64,000 bases of DNA from Macrotrachela quadricornifera (lineage: Eukaryota; Rotifera; Eurotatoria; Philodinida; Philodinidae), in the NCBI GenBank assembly GCA_022393335.1, contig JAJEKB010021311.1, positions 895,608 to 959,607 on the forward strand. The letters are read 5' to 3'. The position numbers and the translations under genes were made by a program. How positions within the stretch are numbered: the stretch's first letter is position 1; each line of letters begins with the position of its first letter. This document shows positions 1-13,230 of this stretch, piece by piece. Under the pieces are notes generated by a model. It made no database searches. It saw nothing but the letters and a program-made list of their open reading frames with translations, and was not told where the DNA came from.

Positions 1-1197
1 CTAATTAGCACTAATTAATTATAGTACTCAACTAATTAGCACTAATTGAGTATAGTACTCAACTAATTAGCACTAATTGAGTATAGTACTCAACTAATTA
101 GCACTAATTAATTATAGTACTTAACCAATTATCACGAAGTTTCATTCATAGTCATTTACTTTCTATATCAGTATGGATCATACAACTAATGTTTTTCCTG
201 CTATAGATGGAAGTCATGCAGAACTCTATCGAATATTTCGCTCTTTTAATCTAAACTATCGATCAGGAAATCTAAGACTGTCTTTTTCTGGAATTCGTCA
301 ACAATATATTGTAACTTTAACTTGAAATTTATGGGTAATGATAAAATGCCATGCCTAGTTTTGACGATCGATGGCATGCGTATCTTGATAACGAAATTAG
401 GAATAACAGAGATTTTTTAAACCTCCATTATTTTACTAGTAGAGATGAGTTGTATACAAAAATGATTCAGTAGAATCTGTTTCGTACAATTACATAATTA
501 CCTCGTCATAGAATCTGCACGTAATGTTATCAAACTATGAATCAATGTTGATCTCAGATTGAGTATCATGAGTATCATGAGTTTATTTGATGCTTTATCG
601 GAAGTAATTTGTTTTCCTTTAGCCAGGTCGTCGCTCAAGTGCCGAGAAAATTGAATTTTGATCATCTGTCAATGAAACTCTTTCTAATTAATCTGATATG
701 AGTGTTAATTCATTATATAATAACATTAGATCCATATTCGAAAAGGAAATAAGTCTCTAAATTGACGGAAATGCTATTTCTGACTCCTTGTTGTATACAC
801 CTAATCTCTAACCGAAAACAGTCGAAGTCTAAAAATCTCTGTTATTCGTAGTTTTTTTGTCAAGAGACGGGACCTATCGATTCTCATAACTGGGGACGGC
901 ATTTTACCATTACTTTCAAAATTTCAAGTTAAAGTTACAATGTATTGATGATCGATTCCAGAAGACAACATGCTTAGATTTCCTGATCAATAGTTTACAT
1001 TAAAAGAGCGAAATATTTGATAGAGAGCTCTGCATGACTTCCATTTATAGCAGGAAAAACATCAGTTGTATGATCTATACTGATATAGAAAGTAAATGAC
1101 TACGAATGAAACTTCGTGGTAATTGGTTAAGTACTATAATTAATTAGTGCTAATTAGTTGAGTACTATGCTTAATGAGCGTTAATTAGTTTGATACT
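1..1197. mobile_element. Foldback-like element with tandem repeats in its inverted arms
   Basis: Positions 1-124 hold four copies of a 31-bp unit (ctaattagcactaattaatt plus atagtactcaa and variants). About 2.3 copies of the same unit lie in reverse complement at about 1129-1197. The next sequence inward (125-420) matches the reverse complement of about 825-1128, including a shared coding-like block at 130-330, and weaker matching reaches about 500 and 720. The result is a long imperfect palindrome with a short unpaired centre. Arms built of subterminal tandem repeats are typical of Foldback and Galileo elements. The left end lies outside the window, so no target duplication can be read. No transposase is visible. 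Confidence 0.75.
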
Positions 1198-1640
1198 TAT
1201 TGTATTCATCTTCATTGGCAGAAATATTGTATGGCAATTTCATTAGATTTCAGGCGTGGTTCGGTGGATTCGGCTGATTATTAGAATTAATTAGAAGTAT
1301 ATCATCAATTTCCGAAAATAATTAATACTTACATTAATGACGGGAAGTAATTTGAAAGATATTGTTGACCACTGATGCTGATTTGCTATAATTAGTGATA
1401 TACTTAGCAACTATATAATTAATTTTAGAATGAAGCTATATTGGAGGAAAGCCTGGACTGATTTTCTTGATAAACTGTGGACTGGCGAGAGGTGAGCTCG
1501 AAATTTCGAGCCAACGACGATTCGAGCTCACTTTTCTTGACCCTGTCCTGCCACACTTCTGGGTAAGAATAGTAGCTCTCCGAAAACAGAAGAAAAGTGC
1601 TCAATACGAGGAAGAGCCATTTCCACAACAGAACAACTGT

Positions 1641-1823
1641 GTTCTGTTTTGGGAATCGTACTTCCGGGTAGTGAGTACTTTTGTTCTGTTTTGGGAATCA
1701 TAGTTCCGGGTAGTGAGTACTTTTGTTCTGTTTTGGGAATCATACTTCCGGGTAATGAGTATTTTTGTTCTGTTTTGGGAATCATACTTCCGGGTAGTGA
1801 GTACTTTTGTTCTGTTTTGGGAT
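1641..1823. repeat. 42-bp tandem repeat, about 4.3 copies
   Basis: The unit begins gttctgttttgggaatcata and restarts at 1641, 1683, 1725, 1767 and 1809, exactly 42 bp apart. Because 42 is a multiple of three, open frames run through it on both strands (14-residue repeats), but these look like by-products of the repeat and I do not call a gene. Confidence 0.85.
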
Positions 1824-1936
1824 AGTGGTTTTGAAACAGACCACTTATTTTATAAGTATTACTTTTTATCCAGCATTTCTATTACATATCTTAAAACATG
1901 GATTCCCAATTGACCGGTAAAATATGGATGGAAAAG

Positions 1937-3045
1937 TCAGCTCCAAATATGGAGTTTACGTGTGAAGCTCACTTCACTTGACCTCATAAAGATTGCATTC
2001 AAAAATGATTGTTGATTATAAAATAAGTATGAAATTATTTCTGTAATTTCATGAAAATCAGAGGGTTTTTGAATTGATCTCAGCAATATTCCATTCAAAA
2101 ATGAATATTGATGGTAAAATAAATATGAAATTATTTCTTTAATTTCATGAATATCAGACGGTTTTCGAATTGATCTCATCAAGATTGCATTCAAAAATGA
2201 ATGTTCACAATAAAATAAATATGAAATTATCTCTTTAATTTCATGAAAATCAGAGGGTTTTTGAATTGATCTCAGCAATATTCCATTCAAAAATGAATAT
2301 TGATGATAAAATAAATATGAAATTATATCTTTAATTTCATGAACATCAGACGGTTTTCGAATTGATCTCATCAAGATTGCATTCAAAAATGATTGTTGAT
2401 GATGAAATAAATATGCAATTATTTCTTTAATTTCATGAAAATCAGAACGTTTTTCAATTGATCTCATCAGTATTCCATTCAAAAATGAATATTGATCATA
2501 AAATAAATATGAAATTATTTCTTCAATTTCATGAAAACCAGAGAGTTTTTGAATTGATCTGATAAAGATTGCATTGAAAAATGAATGTTGATGATGAAAT
2601 AAATATGCAATTATTTCTTTAATTTCATGAAAATCAGAGGGTTTTGAATTGATCTCATAAAGATTGCATTCAAAAATGAATGTTGATGATAAAATAAATA
2701 TGAAATCATTTTTTTAATTTCATGAAGATCGGCGGGTTTTCGAATTTATCGGAGCAAGATTGCATGCAAAAATGAATGTTGATGATAAAATAAGTATGTA
2801 ACTATTTCTTTAATCCCATGAAAATCGGGGGTTTTTTGAATTAGTCTTACGAAGATTTCATTGAAAAATGAATGTGTATGATAAAGTAAATGTGAAATTA
2901 TTTCTTTTATATTATGAAAATCGAGGGCTTTTGAATTGATGTAATGGGCATTGGTTGGATCAGTAATAGGGTGGTCGTTTGTTTTTTGAAGAGGGTTTGT
3001 TTGTGAGTTGATTTCGCGATGAATGTGAAAAAGTTTGATATTCAT
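1937..3045 (-). pseudogene. Broken gene encoding about ten 32-residue tandem repeats
   Basis: Ten 96-bp units run from about 1985 to 2945; the anchor motif recurs at 2051, 2147, 2243, 2339, 2435, 2531, 2627, 2722, 2818 and 2914. On the minus strand each unit encodes 32 residues of the type LNAILMRSIRKPSDVHEIKD followed by a short aromatic-rich stretch ending in SF. The frame is open from 1937 to 2482 and further, but one unit has lost a base near 2645 and another has a TAA in place of a TCA codon near 2748, splitting the frame. A non-repeat N-terminal part with methionine at 3045 precedes the repeats. I do not recognise the family. Spacing in multiples of three with only one indel suggests past selection for coding. 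Alternating unit types suggest growth by 192-bp pairs. It could instead be a minisatellite that is open by chance. Confidence 0.5.
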
Positions 3046-3655
3046 CCTGGGTTTGGTTTTGTTTATTGTCAGTTTGAATCTCGTGTTTTTGGTCAGCTAA
3101 AAGTTTAATTTGAATATTCTTTAATTAAAACTTTTGTAGTGCGTTAGTTGTGTAAGTGTTAGTGTGATATCAGCGTTAGGTGACTATGACTGGGTGAAAT
3201 GGGTGGTTTTTGGAGATAATGATGGTTCGATTATGTTTTGAGAGAAGTTTTATATGAATGCGCAGCTGTGTATTGGAAGAATAAAGCTTTTTTTTTGGGA
3301 AAGTGGAAAGTATTTTGGTGAGTTTATTTTGTGAAATTTAGTATAACTAGTTAAATAGTTAGAAGGATTTGTGAAATGATTTTTCGATTAGAATTAGTTT
3401 TGTTTATTAAGCAGTAAATTTGCGTATATAAGAGTGGTGTAGTTTTATGGAATAATGATGAATAAAGTTGGAGAAATATTTGTGTTCGTTTAAGTTCCCC
3501 CGGCTCCTCCAAAATCGTTTTGTGACTTAGGATCATCGAAATGAGGTGAAATTTTTAGGATATGTTGGGAGTAGTGCGGGGAAGCTATGGTAAAATTTTC
3601 AGCCCGATATCACGTTATATGGCAGAGATAGTAATCCAACAAAAATGAAAATAGC
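3046..3655. other. AT-rich stretch, no gene seen
   Basis: Low-complexity sequence with only short open frames that show no recognisable motif. The part after about 3540 leads into the inverted repeat that follows. Confidence 0.5.
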
Positions 3656-3659
3656 TGAT

Positions 3660-3990
3660 TTCACATCCAAAAGTCGTCTGTCTAAAATTGTTTGATATGT
3701 TAAATTTTTTTTGGTAGTAGGAGCGTGTCAAGATGCAGTGCATGACGTTGCCCTTTTTTCTAATCTCTTGATGTTTATGTGGATAAAGTAAATAACAAGT
3801 TGTAGGACTGAAAAAATTTGGAAAAAATGGTTTTTTTTTAGACTTATGTGTCTGTATTTATAAGAAAAATGAACTTAATTTAATAAAAGGACAGCGTCAT
3901 GCACTGCATCTCGACACGCTCTTTCCAACAAAAATAAATTTTAACATACTGAGTCATTTGGGACAGACAACTTTTTGATACGCCATCACA
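3660..3990. mobile_element. Small palindromic repeat, probable MITE
   Basis: The block around 3722-3757 (gcgtgtcaagatgcagtgca, then tgacgttgcc) reappears inverted at 3886-3925. The flanking motifs aagtcgtctgtc (about 3671) and its counterpart near 3965 extend the match. The arms are diverged and the outer ends cannot be fixed, so class and target duplication are unknown. Confidence 0.55.
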
Positions 3991-4169
3991 AAGACCAGAA
4001 ATCCAGAAAAAGGAAAAAATATTTTTTCGGTTTTTAAAGATAAGCATATTTTGCAAGAAGAGGTTAACGAAAGTCATCAAAATATTTAGCCACAAGAGGA
4101 GCACAAGATAAAAAACTATAGCATTTCTGAAAGATCTGAAGACGGGCTATCTTCCCATGCATTTATCTC

Positions 4170-7100
4170 AATTTTCATTTTTTTGACGAAAATTGACTTT
4201 TTGGGAGGGGGGAGGGGTGAGGGGTGGCCTTAAAAGAAAAAATGATCTTCTTAGGAATATGTTGATGCGTTTCCCTTTTTAACCGCAGTTTCATGAAAAA
4301 AGTTTTTACATTTTCGTTAAATGCGTATATATGTGCGCATGGAAGTGCTACTGTTGGATGATGGTAAAAATACCAACAAATGTTTTAGAATGATGGGAAG
4401 AAAATGATGTTAAATGGGCGCATATAGAAATTTTTATGTAAAATAGTTGGTATTTATCGGTATATTTTCAATCACAAAGTTTACCAATATTGAATTTCGT
4501 GGGAAAATGAATGATTATGTTAAGGATTTTTTACACTCAATTACTTTATTTCATGTTTTAGAAAAATGATAGTTTAACGGATATGAATGTATTCTATCAT
4601 CTCTTGGTATTGATAGTTTTCATTCTGATACGGTGAGTTTATGTTTTTTGACATTTTAAGTTAACTTATTCTATTCAACTCGCACAATAAAAATGATGAT
4701 GAAAGTGTGATAAATAATAGAAATATTTGTTAAGATTTTATTGAAAATTTGAATTTACATTTAGGATTCAAAGTAAATGGTAATATTGGATTATTGATCA
4801 GAGTTTCATCATTTATTCTCAACCGTAGATCAATGGTTACAAGATTGGTGACAAGTCTTAAGAATTCTGTCGATATTTAGAGCATAAATATATGTGATAT
4901 CTTTATCAACAAATGATTTGTGTCAAAGATTATTTCACATTTTTTTGTGGAAACTTCTGAGATATTTACACTCATTGTCTCTCGAAATCATTTCTTTTTT
5001 GCCAAACTAAGCAATGCCTATGTTTAACATTTTTAATAATTTAAAGATTGATGAATACTTTAAACAGGTCTGAAAATCGAAGTGAATGTTTTTTAAAAAT
5101 TTAAGATAGTGTTAAAGATGTATAAAATATCCTAGTAAATAAAAATTGATGGGTAGATTCTGGATTAAAAATATAGGAAAAATTCTAATTTTAAAAAATA
5201 TCTCAAAAAAGACTAAAGAAAGAATGATATGATAACATTGGTATTTTTCAACATAATCAATTCATATTTTAATTAATACTATGAAATTTCTTTAACTGAA
5301 GAAAAAATATTCAACTATATTTCTGTTTTTCTCTATAAATCTTAATGATGTTCAACAATTGATCGATGCCATGTTTTGTTGATTAATTAATACAGAATGA
5401 AACGATTGGTATTGTCATATTGAAGTATTTGAATTATTCTTTAGTTTTATTTAATTCTATTTCATTTTAATTTTTATTTAGAAAATATTCTTTACTAAAG
5501 AAGATGGAGAAAATTAAGCAAAAACCATTAAACTACACATTAAATATTGATGATCTTATTTCAATTCCTTTTCTTTTGAATATTTCAAATTGATTTTATT
5601 TGGACTGTCCTTTATTGTTGAAAATGACAATTTGTTAAAGGAAACTTCCAATTAACTGCACAAATATATTTTTCAAAGAATGGATTTTTTTCTTTTTTAA
5701 GCATCATTGCCACATAAACTCTAGACATTTCCTACATCTCTCACCACGGCTACATCATCTCCTGCAAAGAAATGTAGATATGAGTGCAAGGGACGTACAT
5801 TTCTAAGGAGAATGGTACATCCACAATGACAAATGGTTGCATCTCCCGTAGAGAGATGTTATATATCCCTCGAGATGTGCCGCGTCTTTTACGGGAGATA
5901 TAGGAGATCTTCAAACTCTTGAATATGTGACACCAATCGAAAAGACATAACTACTACTACAAAACAACACATTGTAGAACATTTTTCATGTTAAAGTTAA
6001 AAGAACTTTCGATATAACTGATAGGCCTTGAAATTTACTCTAAATACTTTTTAAATATCTCTTCAGACACTGATGATTTGATTTGCACTTTTTTCAAGTA
6101 ATAGTCTGTAAAATTGTCTACAAAATTGCTTAACATTAGTACTATACTCCAAAATGTCTCGTTCCCAGTAACTTCTTTCACGAAATTAACTATTTCTACT
6201 CATCTAACAAAACATATTTCAAGCTGTTCAAAACTAAGTTTTTCCTGTTTTTAAGTGTACTATTTTTAATAAAGTTCAGAAATAGAGTGTTCACATAACT
6301 TTATGATGTTCCAATGGTACATCTTTTTGAAAGATAGATTGTAGCCGTTCATTAACTCTTTCATTACCAATATTTTCTTCACTTCTGCATGACATTGAAG
6401 AAAATCTGGATTTCTCTCTCTCCCTCTCGCGTTCTGCTTTAAGTAATTAGTTGCACACGACTTCTAGCTTCTTTCGGTCATTGCATACTAAGAAATTTTC
6501 GTAGCGAGAAATACATATGTTGCTTTGAAAATATAGATAATGTTTATCATGTAAGAAGACAACAAAACACAAAATGTTTCTTTTCCTTCTGTATCATATC
6601 TACAAAATGTGATACGATGACGAAAGAGTTAAACGCCTTAATTGCATTGTTCATTACAGGAAAAAAGCTTCTACAAAAGTTCATTTTGCTCCAAAGTGTA
6701 GAAAGAAAAAGTTGCTTTCAAATAGTAATAACACTGAGATATCGTATTAATTGAAAATTTGGCTTAACTAAATAAAAGTTTTTGGGAATCCTCATAGATG
6801 ATCGTTAAAATGTAAATAAGGGAGTTCAAACAAAATGTTTTACTTGAATAACCATACGGTATGGCAAAGAAAGTGCTCACTCAATTGAAAGAGGTTTTCA
6901 TGATCTACAAAAGGGGATATTGATATTTTTCTGTCTGTCATCAAACAGCAGTGCAAATTTGAAAAATCATAAATAAAATCTTGATACTAAACTTTATTTG
7001 AGTATAGTATTTCTAAGCAGATATAGTTTCCCCGTTATGTTTTTCAAGAGAGCTTGTTATGAAAGTTTGTAGAGAATTTTATGAATTATCTTTTCAAAAA

Positions 7101-7330
7101 AATGCAAGTGAAACCCTCGAAAATTGGCAGCAATATCTAGAAAATACTTGCAACGTAACTATTTATGGTTAATTCGTTCGGTTCTCTACGGATACTTTCA
7201 AAAGTGTTCCCGCATGCTTAACTAATAATAGATTTACTAACATTCGTGCAGGATATGTTGTATCACTTGTTAATCTATTATTTATTAATTATGGAAATAT
7301 ATTGAACTTCAACATATTTATATGACGAAA
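4170..7330. other. Long AT-rich intergenic region
   Basis: No convincing coding exon in any frame. A purine-rich run lies near 4205-4225. Around 5710-5905 is a slightly GC-richer patch with repeated catctc motifs and a short stem: atctcccgta near 5852 pairs with tacgggagat near 5894. This could be a remnant of a small transposon. The rest is featureless. Confidence 0.4.
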
Positions 7331-7442
7331 TTTTAATTGTGTCAAATATCCTAATTACTAATCTTAATGCGATATATCAAATGAGAATAGAAATGCATAG
7401 AAAATATTTTCAAATTATTAAAATTATGATAAAGGATTTTTC

Positions 7443-8513
7443 TCACTTACTAGAAAATCGTTGTCTTAATTGCAAATGTATCAAATATTTGTTCATCTTA
7501 CGATCGAATTCAACACTTTTAACACGAAAACAAACACCTGGTGTAATAAGCTCTTCTTCTTCATTAGAATATTCAGATATTCCACTAATATCGGCAATGA
7601 AAGCAATCACTACTTCCATAATGAATAAAGTATTTCCAAATTTTTCTGCTTCTTCACGATTTCGACTAGTAGAGGTGTATGCTTGAAACGACCCATATGC
7701 CTTATCATCTTTGGCCATTTCTTCATATCTAGAGATCTGTTCTTTAGTTAGAGTGGCTCCTCGATAAAGTGTCTTTTTAGTTGTAAGTTTTGTATTAAAT
7801 GGATCATCCCAGAGTAATAAACAAAATGGACCCAATGTACGAACTTTACTTCGCCATACTTTTTCCTGTTCTTGATCACCTACTAATCTCATCGCTGCAT
7901 TCAAAGTTTTGTATAAGAAACTTTCTAAGGAATAAAGATAAACACAACATTTCCATACTTCCTCTATTCCCGCGTTCTTCTTTTCTCTAAGCATTTTAGC
8001 TAATTTTTCGGCTTCTCGTTCTTTTCCAATGTGTTTTCCTTCTTCAACAATACCACGAGCAGCTTTTTCGACAAGCATTGGGATCATGTTTGGTTTTTTC
8101 GAAGGTAATTCATCGGGTTTAAGGTTCATGTCTCTTCGAACTTCAATTATAAATGATGACACCCAACCATATTCACCACCAAATGAACGTCCCGAACTAA
8201 CAGGAAGATCCATAAAACGTGTTTCTCGTAGATGTTTGTCTTCTCTTTTACGAACTACACGTTTAATAGGTCGTTGTTTGTAATTATCAGTGTTCAATAT
8301 TTGACAATTCGTTTTGAAATCAATATAATAATCATCGAGTTGAGCTCGTGGTTGTCCATCTTGAGAAGCTTCTTCAATAATTAAATTTTCTAAATCAGAA
8401 TAATGACTCCATGTGGCTTTTTCAGATTTTGAATATGGATTTGGATTAGATTGCCACATCCACTCGACTGTTTTTAATGAATTGTTTAATGTTGGAGGTG
8501 CATATGAAGCCAT
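7443..8513 (-). CDS. WWE-domain mono-ADP-ribosyltransferase (R-S-ExE ART)
   Basis: A 356-residue intact reading frame. Residues 10-85 resemble a WWE domain (VEWMWQ, ATWSHYSD, IDFKTNCQI), a fold that binds ADP-ribose units in other proteins. Residues about 185-352 form an ART domain of the arginine-specific type: catalytic Arg251 in LYRGATL, the Ser motif YTSTSRNREEAE at 279-290, and the EEEEL motif near 318-322 supplying the ExE pair. All three motifs are present, so NAD-dependent ADP-ribosyl transfer is likely; the target is unknown. There is no signal peptide, so it is probably intracellular. WWE + ART genes are numerous in bdelloid rotifers. The last codons read into GTAAGTGAG, a good donor sequence, so a further 3-prime exon is possible though none is evident. 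The start has in-frame methionine at 8513 and AT-rich sequence upstream. Confidence 0.85.
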   Translation of the reverse strand: MASYAPPTLNNSLKTVEWMWQSNPNPYSKSEKATWSHYSDLENLIIEEASQDGQPRAQLDDYYIDFKTNCQILNTDNYKQRPIKRVVRKREDKHLRETRFMDLPVSSGRSFGGEYGWVSSFIIEVRRDMNLKPDELPSKKPNMIPMLVEKAARGIVEEGKHIGKEREAEKLAKMLREKKNAGIEEVWKCCVYLYSLESFLYKTLNAAMRLVGDQEQEKVWRSKVRTLGPFCLLLWDDPFNTKLTTKKTLYRGATLTKEQISRYEEMAKDDKAYGSFQAYTSTSRNREEAEKFGNTLFIMEVVIAFIADISGISEYSNEEEELITPGVCFRVKSVEFDRKMNKYLIHLQLRQRFSSK

Positions 8514-11500
8514 AATAATTGTTTATGTTGATGTTTTTTAATGGTACAAATACGATAAATAGTTTTTTATTTTATCTGAAAGTCAAAACATAAAAAATAA
8601 GGGCGAAATCAACAGTGACTTCAGTTTTGAGGTCTTATTGAATGCTAAAATTATCTTTGAACTCGTTCAAATTTTATAAAGTTTTCTGAAATTTAAAGAA
8701 AATCTTTTCAATTATTCTGAAGTTTTTCTTCTAAATGTTCGGTAGATTTGAAGTAATTTTAAATGTTTTCAAGTTTTAAAGTCTGCTGTTTCTCATTCAA
8801 ATGAAAAATATTTAACTTTGTTTTCTTTTCTTGGTCATTTTGTCAATGCTTAAATTTTTATTTGAAAGTGATATGCACAAATAAACTTATAATTATTTGA
8901 AAAATATAAAAAAACATAAAAGATAAGTAACATCTATCAAAATCAGCATTATTTTAATTTTGTTTTTCAATTTAGAAGTTTTCTCAAATAAAATTTTAAA
9001 TTTTTTTCTATAAAATAAGACAAAATTCATCGACAGAAATGAATTCAAATACACAAAATAATAGTTAGAGAAATGTTCGATTAACTTTTCATGAAAGAGT
9101 TTTATCAATTTTTCTTCTATTTTTGCTCAAAAATGCCTTTCGTATTTATTCTAACAAATAGTTTGTAAAATTTCCGACAATATATTTGCGCATTCATTTT
9201 TGATTGATATGAAAATATTTGAAAAAAATAAAATATTTCACTTTCAAGGTTAATGATTTCGATCTTTTGTTTTTGGTGAAATCGAACATTCATGATAATC
9301 TGTTGCTGTCAGTTTTTCCTCTCAGATCCACTGAATTTCTTATCTGAATGCATCAAAAACACAAAGAAATATGGGAGAAATATTCAGAACTAGAAAACTA
9401 TTGTACTAGTAAATGAACTTATCTAATCTTGTGTCAACCAATGAGAATGGATAAAAAAATTAATAGAAACAATTAAGAAACTCGTCAGAGATATGATTCA
9501 ACTCATGCTCAAAAGCACTTACGAACGATTTTCACAAGTACCTATGACAGATAATGATTTGTCTCCAATACACACATTTAGAAACAGATAAAAACTCGAC
9601 CACATCACACTTAAAAACATCTTAAAACATAAAGAATTAAAGTAAATCATGAAGTGAACTATTAAGGCTTTCGAGATATTATAAGATTCTTTCTAATCCT
9701 TTCTGAAAGTCAATTTTATTTAAAATAACTGTTAGAATTTATTAACCTTTCTAAAATTAGAGTCCATAATAATATGGAAGTTCAATATAGATAATATTTG
9801 ATTTCTCTCGTCTCATGATTGAAAAAGACTTGTGAATTACGAGCAAAAAGCTTTCAGTGCAATTCTTACGGGATTAAGAATGTAAATCACGATGGAGCTT
9901 ATTATATTGCAAATGAAACGATTTAGTAGTGTATAGATCCATTTTCAAAACACCATATACTTTTACGTGATATCGCTGTATAACGACATATGGACTCTGA
10001 CTGTCATAGTCTATGACCTTCTTTTATGCCTATTTTGACCAGTGTATGTCACGATCAGTAACATTGTCTGATGAACTTTTACCATTGATCCCTCTCTATC
10101 ACGGTCTGTAATGTTCTCTAGTGACCTTTGACTTCTGTCTATCATGGTCCATGATAGGATGCTGGAGTCTATCTGTGACGATCTGTGGAGAGGGAGAGGA
10201 AATCCAAATTTTTACCCTAACACTTCAACATCCTCTTTTCAGATTATGTTTCACAAAATTAAAGGCAACTTTCTCTCAAATCTGGAAAAGTTCAGACGAG
10301 TCTTTTCCGTTTTTGAAATAATATCTTAAAAGTTTTCTCCGGTTCTGAAGAATTATATAGCTACCTCTTTATTTTCTGTCGATTAAAATGAAAATATTCC
10401 ATATTTTTTTCTACACGTCGTGTAAGCTGTAAATAGACCAGCTAATACAAAGAAAAAAGTGATGCATGAATCGTGCATGTGCAGCAACGACACGACTGTG
10501 TAGGAAGGAGCTGAAGATCCCTTGCTTCTGCTCCGAAAAGTTTTGGGTTGGGATATTATCTAGATTTGAACGTTGAATAGATCAATTTTTTAAACTTAGG
10601 GATTCGACAAAGCGTTTTCTCCAATTTTTAAAAAATTCATTGAAGAAATCTTTCTCAATATGGAGGAAATCGAAGTTTGGAGAAAGCTATTTGGACATTT
10701 TTGACGACTGTTGGAACATTTTAAACGACAGCGGTTAACTTAAGCTAATAAGAGTGGAATTCTTCACCGCAACCAGACACATTTGCCGCAAATATTCACA
10801 CGTGTTTCATGGGTATTAACAAATAGTATATGCATGTTTTTCTTTTCTGATCTCTCGAAAAACTTTGGATAATCTGATGACTTTCGTAACATCAACTTTT
10901 GTATTCACATGTTTCCCATATTATTATTCCTAAAAAAAGAATTACATGGAAAATTTCGCGGAGAGTAAAATTAAAAGAAGGATCAGCTTCTTTATTGCTA
11001 CCATTCGCCTTCTGATGCAAGAAGTGTGATTAGGACCAAAGTTTGCGATAAGATGAATATTTCGTCCAGCAAAAGGAACAAACTCCTATGAAACGTTTAG
11101 AATTGCAAGATAACTTTTTGGCAGAAGGCAAATTTTATGAAGGATGTGGAGGATCACTGGTCTAATGGCAACTAGTCTGGGCGGCCAGGAACTCGCTAAA
11201 AGTTTTTTTTTCGCGCTTCTCCCCCCATCGAGCATCAGTTTTAATTGGTAACAACAGACAGTTTCTGGCTTTCTTCGATTGTTGCATTGTCCCATCCCTA
11301 TTCAACTTCTTCCTACCGTCTCTGGTTTAATCATTGACCACTAATGAAATTATCCAACTATATGTATAAAATTCGAAAACTTTCTTAGTTCTATTGGCGA
11401 CACTGATCTTATGAAGGGCAAGCCGCACTACCGAAGTGCATTTTTCACGAGCTTCTATTCGGTATAAAATTCGTCAGTCTTTTTATTTCAAATAACAGCC

Positions 11501-12820
11501 ATGCTTCGAGAAAAAGTAAAATTATTTTTAAAACTTTGGCTACAGATTTAATTTTTTAGATACGATTTACGAAAAATGCATTCAATGTTTAACACTTATC
11601 TATTCTTTCTATATGTATGTTTCGGCGAGAGGAAGAGACACTATAGATGAAAAACTACACAATAATAAGAAGGAAGAGAAACGATAGCCTTTCTACAGTT
11701 AACTAGACATATATTACTGTTAACAACCAAGTATCATATATGACACTTCCATAGCCAAAGGGTTAACCTAATACAACAAATTGAATTTTCTGCGCGCAGA
11801 ATTGATGAAAACAATATTTACTGAAAACTTCAGTCTGTCACTAATCTCAACGATATTTTTCCAGCCTTTATTTGTGACAGCAATATCTATAGTGTGTAAA
11901 TAGAATATCATTGATTTATTTAACTCGACCTGTAATCTGCTTTTTGAGAGCAACTGTTTTACATGTGAAATGCCTATTATAATTCTTAACCATGATGTTC
12001 AACCTACTGTTCCGCATCGTTTTATAACTATTGATTTTAAGGTAGTATTGAACACTTCAATAAATATTAAACGATTCGGTAGTATTTAAAACGGTACTCA
12101 CAATCTGCATTTATCATATTCCAAATTCGTATTGCCAATAAAATGAAAAACTGCAAAATAAATGACTGCATTGACTTGCAACATGAAAAAATTCATTCAT
12201 CCACTTTCTTTTCTTCTTAGCTCAAAAAACAATCATACCATACTTGAGGCTTTTGTTTACTCTTACATCAACATACGATTAGAAGAAGCAGAAAAATATG
12301 AAAATAAATAACTGCTTAGCACTTTTTACGAATGAGAATGCATTAAAGGCACATTTGTTTTGAGTCAATACTATTCACTTTTGCTAACAAATAACAAAAG
12401 TGTTGTTTAATGTGGCTCAGTCGAATATGTCTGGCACATTCGTTAGACATCATTTCTAGGAATGAATGTTAGCTGTGCTTCTGTAATTCAGCAGTTTTTT
12501 CAATTATTTTCACATAAATTACGGCATCTTTTGTAGGCAATATCATTTGAGATCCTAATTGTCACAATAAAAGCATAGTCTTTCTCAATTCTTAAATTAA
12601 TGCGTGAATGTCAATAAGATGCTGCACCCAACACATTATCTTTGGTCCGATCCATATCAGCAACTTGAGATATCATCGCATCAATATTCAATGTTTTTCG
12701 GACCACACCCACACTTTTGGCGCCGAAGAAACTCTCCAAACCATCAATGCTGAGTTAATCGATAGCCACACCCAGACATACTTGCCGACATCCCACATAT
12801 GTATTGTCACTCAGAAAGAG
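8514..12820. other. AT-rich intergenic region with minor degenerate repeats
   Basis: No supported gene. Around 9990-10180 a degenerate unit of roughly 50-60 bp recurs (tctatcacggtctgtaatgt and variants such as tgtcacgatcagtaacatt). Short open frames near 8893, 10121, 11086 and 11768 have no motifs and biased AT-rich composition, so I leave them out. Confidence 0.4.
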
Positions 12821-12826
12821 GTTTTT

Positions 12827-13230
12827 CAGGGGTGTCAGGGTTCCGGGTTCCCAGAGGTTCCGTTCCCGGGGATCCACTTCACAATCTATTTTTCTTCATT
12901 TCTGAAACACAATGGAACGTTCCCATAGCTTTCTACGATCTTCTTATGTAACATCGGTATGGGTTCCGGGTTCTTAGGAACGGAGATCCCACCCGGGTTT
13001 TGGATTCTTGGGAATTCTGAAACTCAGTACCTTATGCGGGTTCCGGGTTCCCAAAAACTCTGAAGCCAGATAGGCTCCCAGTTTCTAAAAACCTGGAATC
13101 CATACCGACTGTGTAGAAAAAAACCGTAGAAAGCTATGGGAAGATTCCATTGTGTCTTACAAACGCAGAAAAATAGATTGCGAAATGAATTCTGGGTTCC
13201 TGAGAGCAGAACACGAAACTAACACCCTAG
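12827..13230. mobile_element. Palindromic MITE, hAT-like ends
   Basis: The left arm (caggggtgtcagggttccgg onward) and the right arm (ending ctgagagc...aacaccctag) are inverted copies. A block near 12900-12965 (acacaatggaacgttcccat, then agctttctacg) matches the reverse complement of 13110-13155. The ends resemble hAT termini (CAGGGGTG / CACCCTAG). A duplication cannot be called because both flanks are T-rich. It is rich in repeated gggttccgggttcc motifs and has no coding capacity. Confidence 0.7.
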
